This document shows positions 59,450 through 64,000 of a stretch of 64,000 bases of DNA, piece after piece (positions within the stretch are counted from its first letter, which is position 1; each line of letters opens with the position of its first letter). This stretch comes from Actinomycetes bacterium (GTDB lineage Bacteria; Actinomycetota; Acidimicrobiia; Acidimicrobiales; Palsa-688), in assembly GCA_021787365.1 (NCBI GenBank), contig JAJYMB010000059.1:1-64000 (forward strand), in the 5' to 3' direction. The translations under genes and the position numbers were made by a program. The notes under the pieces are model-generated. The model did not search any database, was not told the DNA's origin, and was given only the letters and a program-made list of their open reading frames with translations.

Positions 59450-60622
59450 CTACCCCCACCAGAAGGCAGAGGCAATGATGACGTAGAGGGCAACCAGCGA
59501 GATCCCCTCCAGCCAGGAGTACTCCCCGTCGTAAATGACGATGCCAACGGCCAGGGTGGCAATGGCGACGGCTGCCACCAATAGAGGCTGGAAGACGAGC
59601 AGAAGGTGGGTGGGCCCGAGCGCCGGGCTGATCAAGACGAGCATCGGAGTGAGCAACAGGGCGATCTGGAGGGGGCTGTTCAAGATGGTGCTGATCGCGT
59701 AGTCGGGCCTGCCTTTCCAGGCGAGCCAGACGCCGGCGGCGTGCTCGACCGCGTTGGACGCGACGGCCACGATGACCAGGCCGGCGAACACCGGCGATAT
59801 GCCAAGGGCGCGCGTGGCCGGCTCGAGCGCTGTCACGAACCAGTCGGAGACGGGGGCCGAGGCAGCGGTGGCGGCGACGAGAAGGGCAAGGGTGAGCGGT
59901 AACGGCCACGGCCCACGGTTGTTGCCCACCAGGTGCGCAGGTTGTGTGCGCACGCCGGAGGGACCGGTCTGGGGCTGAGGCGGCCCGCCGGCGAACCAAA
60001 AGGGGATGCTGGCAACGTAGACGACGAGCAGGACGATCGATGCAGCGTCGGACAAACCTGCCGCATGGCTGAGCGCCGGCGTGTGCAGCTTTACCGCCAG
60101 CGTTGGGACTGCCATCGAGGCGATCGCAAGTGTCAGCAGCGCCACAGACATCCTCGGCCCCTCGGGCTCGAACTTCTGGGTCCCGAGGCGTGCCGCGCCG
60201 CTCACGATGGCGAGGCCGAGTACCAGCAGCAGGTTCCCGAGCACGGAGCCGATCAGAGCGGCTTGGACCACTCGAACGAGGCCTGCTCGGAGCGCGAACA
60301 CCGCGAAGAGGAGTTCGGGGAGGTTGCCGAGGCTGGCCTGGAGCAGCCCGGTGGGCCCGGGCCGCATGCGCTGGCCGAGCTGGTCGAGCGACTCGCCGAC
60401 CAACGCGGCGAGGGCGGCGAGGGCGAGAGCAGAGACGGCGAAGCGGGGCACCTCAGGCGCGCTGCTCGCGTTGAGGGACCCGCTGGCAGCGACGAGGGCC
60501 GCGCTAATGAGTATCGCCATGCGTTGCCAACGGGTGAGTGCGCGAAGTTTTCTTGCCGAGCGGGACCGGGGGACGCCGGTGCCGGCGGTTCCGGGTGTCG
60601 GCTGTGTGGGAGGCGGCGGCAT
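59450..60622 (-). CDS. CaCA-family calcium/cation antiporter
   Basis: This 390-residue membrane protein has about ten to eleven hydrophobic helices and the two inverted alpha-repeats of Ca2+:cation antiporters (CAX/ChaA type). They are GNLPELLFAVFALRAGLVRVVQAALIGSVLGNLLLVLG and ASNAVEHAAGVWLAWKGRPDYAISTILNSPLQIALL, each with the central acidic residue. Calcium or sodium export in exchange for protons is expected. The ATG is preceded by a -10-like TAAGGT about 18 bases upstream. A Pro/Arg-rich cytoplasmic N-terminus of about 30 residues precedes helix 1. Confidence 0.87.
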   Translation of the reverse strand: MPPPPTQPTPGTAGTGVPRSRSARKLRALTRWQRMAILISAALVAASGSLNASSAPEVPRFAVSALALAALAALVGESLDQLGQRMRPGPTGLLQASLGNLPELLFAVFALRAGLVRVVQAALIGSVLGNLLLVLGLAIVSGAARLGTQKFEPEGPRMSVALLTLAIASMAVPTLAVKLHTPALSHAAGLSDAASIVLLVVYVASIPFWFAGGPPQPQTGPSGVRTQPAHLVGNNRGPWPLPLTLALLVAATAASAPVSDWFVTALEPATRALGISPVFAGLVIVAVASNAVEHAAGVWLAWKGRPDYAISTILNSPLQIALLLTPMLVLISPALGPTHLLLVFQPLLVAAVAIATLAVGIVIYDGEYSWLEGISLVALYVIIASAFWWG

Positions 60623-60850
60623 GGGCGGGACCAGCGCCGACCTTACAGCCCCTACTGTCCGCGTCTCGGGCTCAACCGGCTCTCGCCGGCGCGGTTTGCG
60701 TCAGCCGGGGGAGCAGGCAAGTGCGCCCGGAAGGCTCTTTCGCGCCTGGTAAGGCCACTTCTGGCGGAGATGGGGTACCTCTGGCGTCGGAAGCCTCCCA
60801 GGGGCTAGCTGGGCGGCCGTGTACACTGCTAGTCGCAGTCGCAGCACCGA

Positions 60851-60925
60851 GGCGGCGTGGCCGAGTGGTCCAGGCAAGGGCCTGCAAAGCCCTCTACAGC
60901 GGTTCGATTCCGCTCGCCGCCTCCA
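60851..60925 (+). tRNA. tRNA-Cys (anticodon GCA)
   Basis: The acceptor stem GGCGGCG (60851-60857) pairs with CGCCGCC (60915-60921), discriminator T, with CCA encoded (60923-60925). The anticodon stem AGGGC/GCCCT encloses CTGCAAA, so the anticodon is GCA. The T arm is AGCGG-TTCGATT-CCGCT. A TACACT box at 60822-60827 is a plausible -10. An integrase-like remnant lies about 520 bases downstream. Confidence 0.97.
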
Positions 60926-60961
60926 GGCTCTGTTACCGCTAGACTGCAGGTCAGAGGCCAT

Positions 60962-61501
60962 TCACCGGGCGCCCGGGCCTGCCCGCCAGCGACCGCTCGT
61001 GACACGCTTGCGACCCCCATTTCGCGCATCGTGGAAGCCGAGCGCCACGGCTGGCTCTTCGTCGCCGTGGAGGACCTCGGGAGCGAGGTCAAGCCCTTTG
61101 GGCCAAACCACTGTTCCCGCTTCGGGGCCCACACTGACGCGGGCGAAGTAGTCGGGGTCTCGTAGCGGCTCCAACAAGGGCCCAAGCGCCCCGGGCGGCT
61201 CCCCAGAGGCTGCGAGCTCCCAAGCCTGCGGGAGCTCCCCCCGGTGCAGATCCACCCACTCGCGGACCAGAGCGGCCTGACGAGGTTGGAGAGAGCCCGC
61301 CAACAGCACTCCGGTTGCCAATTCGACCGACGCAACGTCGTCGCCATACCTGGCATGGACATGGGGCACGCCGTGGTCGCGGATGTACATGTAGACCACG
61401 ATGCCGTAGGAGGCGCTGAGACGTCCCGCGACGAGGCTCGCGCGACGCCGCGTGTCCCCAAGCGGGAGATGGTCTTCCTCGACTGGGGGCTGGACCGCCA
61501 C
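60962..61501 (-). CDS. DUF4160-DUF2442 fused protein
   Basis: The conserved part starts with YGIVVYMYIRDHGVPHVHARYGDDVASVEL and runs through LQPRQAALVREWVDLHRGELPQAW, a DUF4160 domain. It continues without stop into a DUF2442 domain (LEPLRDPDYFARVSVGPEAGTVVWPKGLDLAPEVLH). These families usually occur as two adjacent small genes and have been proposed as toxin-antitoxin-like pairs; function is unproven. The start is uncertain: GTG at 61501 is the nearest upstream codon, but its first 30 residues overlap an integrase-like fragment on the other strand. The true N-terminus may therefore be lost. The last 25 residues are not conserved in type. Confidence 0.6.
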   Translation of the reverse strand: MAVQPPVEEDHLPLGDTRRRASLVAGRLSASYGIVVYMYIRDHGVPHVHARYGDDVASVELATGVLLAGSLQPRQAALVREWVDLHRGELPQAWELAASGEPPGALGPLLEPLRDPDYFARVSVGPEAGTVVWPKGLDLAPEVLHGDEEPAVALGFHDARNGGRKRVTSGRWRAGPGAR

Positions 61502-61609
61502 TTTGAGCGGTTCGCCTCGCCAGGTCCAGACGGACTGGTTTTTCCCAACCCGGCGGGGAACCCCCTCGCCGCGGCGAGCTTCTGGAACAACCACTGTGAC
61601 GGAAAGTAA
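61445..61609 (+). pseudogene. Tyrosine recombinase (phage integrase) fragment
   Basis: The frame reads VPKREMVFLDWGLDRHFERF, then SPGPDGLVFPNPAGNPLAAA. This matches the segment of actinobacterial phage integrases just before the catalytic HDLRHT box (typical form VPLP..L...L..HL..F...PD.LVF....G.PLR). The frame stops at 61609 and neither the N-terminal part nor the catalytic Arg/His/Tyr boxes are found nearby. With tRNA-Cys close by, it looks like the scar of an integrated element. The call rests on a short match. Confidence 0.5.
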
Positions 61610-61679
61610 AAGCAGTCTGCGCTCTGCTGTAAGCGGCAGCTGTGGGCGGCTGAAGGGCAAGGCTCGCAGCCGCCGGCGG

Positions 61680-62723
61680 TCAGCCGACCCTGACCGTGGC
61701 GCCGACGCGGCTGGCCGTGACCACGGCGTCGAGCACCTCGAGCACGCGCCGCCCATCGGCAGCGGTGATGGACGGCGGGCGGCCTTCGGCTATAGCAGTG
61801 GCGAACTCGTCAAGTTCGGGGACGAGCATCATCGTTATGTGGTCGCGGTCGATGTGGGGGCGGATGACGGTGGGGTCTGCATACGCGGGCCCCTTCGTGC
61901 TGCGCACCTCGACTTCGTACTCGAGGAAGTTCCACCCGCGCAAAGTCACCCGCCCGGCGCGCCCGTGGACGTCCACAGTGTAGAAAAACGTTGACGCGGC
62001 TTGGGTCACCAGGCACTGAGCCAGGGCACCGCGGGCGAACTGAACCAGGAACGCCGAGGTGTCGTCGGCCCCGGTGTCGTCCCGCCGGCGGACGTGGGCG
62101 GAAACCTCCACGGGGTCGTCGCCGGCGAACCACAGGACCATGTCGACCAGATGCGAGCCGAGGAAGAGCAGCGGGCCGCCCCCGGTCTCGGGGGACGCCA
62201 ACCACCCCCTGTCCAGGCGCTCGCAGCCGAACTGGGCGGTGATGGCTTGGACCTCGCCGGTCAGGCCGGCAGCAATGAGGTCGTGGACATGGCGAGCCAA
62301 GGAGAACCGGCACGAATAGCCGGCCATGTAGGTCACACCCGCCCGGGCCGCCTCGCTCTCGGCGGCGGCGGCCTCTTCTGCGTTGAGCCCTATGGGTTTT
62401 TCCACCAGCACGTGCTTGCCTGCCCGGATAGCAGCCAGGGAGACAGGGTACAGGGCCTGGCTTGGCGTGGCGACAAGGACGGCGTCGACGGCCGCCTCGT
62501 CCAGCAGCGCGTCGACCGACGAGTAGGTGCTTACGGCCGGCCCCACGGCGGCGACGCTGCGCAATGCGGCTGTGTCGGGGTCCGCGTAGGCGACGAGGTC
62601 CACCGTGGACGTGCGTGCCGCGGCGGTGGCCAGGCACTTGCCTTCATAGCCGCAGCCGACGAGCCCTACCCGGAGCGGCGCCTGGGCCGGCGCCGCCGGC
62701 ACCCTAGCAGATTGTTGGCTCAT
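61680..62723 (-). CDS. Gfo/Idh/MocA-family oxidoreductase
   Basis: This 347-residue NAD(P)-dependent dehydrogenase has the N-terminal Rossmann motif RVGLVGCGYEGKCLATAAA, then VLVATPSQALYPVSLAAIRAGKHVLVEKPIGL, whose EKP lysine is part of the active site. The C-terminal domain follows with GGGPLLFLGSHLVDMVLWFAGDDP, including the conserved Asp/His region. Substrates in the family are sugars, inositols and related compounds; none can be assigned. A TATTTT -10 (62731-62736) lies 7 bases before the ATG, a leaderless layout. It is divergent from the SARP-cyclase gene. Confidence 0.88.
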   Translation of the reverse strand: MSQQSARVPAAPAQAPLRVGLVGCGYEGKCLATAAARTSTVDLVAYADPDTAALRSVAAVGPAVSTYSSVDALLDEAAVDAVLVATPSQALYPVSLAAIRAGKHVLVEKPIGLNAEEAAAAESEAARAGVTYMAGYSCRFSLARHVHDLIAAGLTGEVQAITAQFGCERLDRGWLASPETGGGPLLFLGSHLVDMVLWFAGDDPVEVSAHVRRRDDTGADDTSAFLVQFARGALAQCLVTQAASTFFYTVDVHGRAGRVTLRGWNFLEYEVEVRSTKGPAYADPTVIRPHIDRDHITMMLVPELDEFATAIAEGRPPSITAADGRRVLEVLDAVVTASRVGATVRVG

Positions 62724-62787
62724 CAGCTCGAAAATACTCGGTCGCCGGAGCCGCCGCCGCGAAGCAGTGAGTGAGATACTTACGTAC

Positions 62788-64000
62788 GTGCCTGCTCAGG
62801 CCAGCGACCCCAGGGGCAACGGCGCAGAACTTTTGCGCGTGAACCTGCTGGGCCCGTTCTCCATAAGCCTCGGGAGCAGAACTACCGGCCGCTGGGAACG
62901 CCCCCCTGCCAAACGGCTCTGCCAACTGTTGCTGGTGAGCCCGGGCCGGCGCCTGAGCCGGGAGGCAGCCCGTGAGGCCCTTTTCCCCGACCTCGCCCCC
63001 GAGGCTGCGTCTGCCGCTTTGTCCAAAGCCCTTTCGAACGGCCGCGCTGCCCTGCGGGAGCTGGGTCCTCGGGGGAGCGCCATACTGCGGGGCAACCGCA
63101 GCCACGTTTGGGCGGACCTGGGCAGCCCAGCCGAGGTCGACGTCGATGTCCACGAGCGACAGTTGCGCGCCGCGCTCGAGGTCGCGCCCGGGCCCGAGCG
63201 CGACGACCTCTTGACGCTGGCCCTGGCAGAGGAGGGGATCCTGCTCGAAGACGAGCCCTATGCGAGTTGGGCCGTGCGCCCGCGAGAGCACCTCGACTGG
63301 GCACGCCAAGACGCCCGGTTGGTGTTGGCCCGGGACCGGGCGCAGGGGACGGGCCGGGCCACGCCGAAGAGCGTCGTCAGTGCCTGGGAAAGTTGTCTGG
63401 CCCACGACCCGACGTGCGAGGAAGCGGCGTCGGCGCTCATGAGGCTCTACCGGTCGCAACGAAGGCACGCACTAGTGGAGAGCACCTACAAGCGGTGCCG
63501 CACCGCTCTGGAGGAGCTCCGGCTGCGGACCTCCCCAGCCCTGGAAGAGGTGCATGGGTCTACCGCGGTGGCGTCCCCTTTCGAACAGCCCGCCCCCCGG
63601 GCGGCACCGCAGTACCCCGAGGACCGCCGGCTGGTGAGCGTGTTGTTTGCCGAACTGTCCGGCCCCCCGGGGGGTGGCCAGAGGATGGGACCCGAAGAAG
63701 TCCGCGAGCTTGTGGGGGGCGCGCTGGCACAAGTCGTCGCCGACGTAGAGGCGTTCGGGGGGATGGTCACCTCGGTCTCGGGGGCTGGCCTCGTGGCCCT
63801 CTTTGGTGCTCCGGAGGCCCACGAGGACGACCCCGAACGGGCGCTCCGGGCGGCCTTCCGCGCCGTTACCGCAGCTGGTTGGAGCGCGTCGGGGCTAACA
63901 TTGCGGGCCGGGGTAGAGACGGGCCCGGCGGTGGTCGGGCCGATCGGCGCCTATGCCATGGCCCAGTACGGGGCGGTGGGCGAGGTGGTGCGCGCTGCCG
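62788..64000 (+). CDS. SARP/BTAD regulator with adenylate/guanylate cyclase domain, 5' part
   Basis: An uninterrupted frame runs from GTG 62788 to the window edge, 404 codons so far. Residues about 15-110 form an OmpR-type winged helix as in SARP regulators (LLRVNLLGPFSISLGSRT, LCQLLLVSPGRRLSREAAREALFPD). Residues about 115-250 form the BTAD helical domain (EVDVDVHERQLRAAL, CEEAASALMRLYRSQRRHALVESTYKRCRTALEELRL). From about 285 a class III cyclase-like domain starts (EDRRLVSVLFAELSG, where active enzymes have FADLVGFT). The likely metal aspartate is Glu here, so activity is doubtful. Related proteins continue into an AAA ATPase and TPR repeats. GATACT (62775-62780) lies 7 bases before the GTG. 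Confidence 0.82.
   Translation, partial: MPAQASDPRGNGAELLRVNLLGPFSISLGSRTTGRWERPPAKRLCQLLLVSPGRRLSREAAREALFPDLAPEAASAALSKALSNGRAALRELGPRGSAILRGNRSHVWADLGSPAEVDVDVHERQLRAALEVAPGPERDDLLTLALAEEGILLEDEPYASWAVRPREHLDWARQDARLVLARDRAQGTGRATPKSVVSAWESCLAHDPTCEEAASALMRLYRSQRRHALVESTYKRCRTALEELRLRTSPALEEVHGSTAVASPFEQPAPRAAPQYPEDRRLVSVLFAELSGPPGGGQRMGPEEVRELVGGALAQVVADVEAFGGMVTSVSGAGLVALFGAPEAHEDDPERALRAAFRAVTAAGWSASGLTLRAGVETGPAVVGPIGAYAMAQYGAVGEVVRAA

Noticed and set aside
61502-61756. N-terminal extension of the DUF4160 frame
   Set aside because: No domain similarity and it covers the integrase-like fragment and the 3' end of the Gfo/Idh gene.

Overview
The window is about 64 kb of very GC-rich DNA densely packed with genes. 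It reads as chromosome of a free-living actinobacterium, most probably class Acidimicrobiia or a close relative. The grounds are the GC-rich codon use with many GTG and TTG starts, the yebC-ruvCAB and queA-tgt-yajC-secDF-apt-relA blocks, a BldD-type regulator, an actinobacterial lexA region with a divergent LysM gene, and a secreted protein made of repeated YWL...DG...GDA segments. The genus cannot be told from the sequence.

Layout. (1) 1-122: 3' end (domains V and VI) of a group II intron. It ends directly before pdxS and is followed by pdxT, yebC and ruvCAB (124-4946), all rightward. (2) 4930-13443: a glycolate/glyoxylate module. Malic enzyme and glcD-glcE-glcF run left; malate synthase and an IclR-type regulator run right from a 251-bp control region with two well-formed promoters and two inverted repeats. 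Glycolate oxidase makes glyoxylate, malate synthase condenses it with acetyl-CoA, and malic enzyme returns malate to pyruvate. (3) 13633-15516: a secreted GH53 galactanase behind a perfect CebR/LacI-type operator. (4) 15977-26724: queA, tgt, yajC, secD, secF, apt, relA, rarA. (5) 26812-29259: an esterase, and the divergent LysM/lexA pair with three SOS boxes between them. (6) 29343-36712: phosphomannose isomerase, a PfkB sugar kinase, a PPi-type phosphofructokinase, an inositol-phosphatase family protein, a secreted repeat/CHAP protein and a sucrase/ferredoxin-like protein. (7) 36851-44339: a DUF559 protein, then pyruvate carboxylase, alanine dehydrogenase and a pyruvate kinase-family protein.

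(8) 44390-54175: an eight-gene leftward hopanoid operon, hpnC-hpnD-hpnE-prenyl synthase-shc-(hpnG::ispH fusion)-hpnH-SDR. Most junctions overlap or nearly touch. It encodes prenyl diphosphate to squalene, cyclisation to hopene, and addition and trimming of the adenosyl side chain; it also carries the last MEP-pathway enzyme as a fusion. Upstream in the same direction lie a MerR-TetR chimeric regulator, an aldehyde dehydrogenase and a BldD-like regulator with an intact c-di-GMP signature. (9) 57210-64000: glgX, a Ca2+/cation antiporter, tRNA-Cys(GCA) followed by a likely integrase remnant and a DUF4160-DUF2442 protein, a Gfo/Idh oxidoreductase, and the start of a large SARP/BTAD-cyclase regulator cut by the window edge.

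Two patterns cross these blocks. Many genes have a TAnnnT-like -10 box only 6-8 bases before the start codon, which suggests leaderless mRNAs. The longer intergenic regions are filled with short tandem arrays and at least two families of dispersed short repeats. I see no CRISPR array, no complete insertion sequence and no rRNA gene. The most unusual items are the HpnG-IspH fusion with an SDR in the hopanoid operon, the MerR-TetR chimera, the intron abutting pdxS, and the dispersed intergenic repeats.
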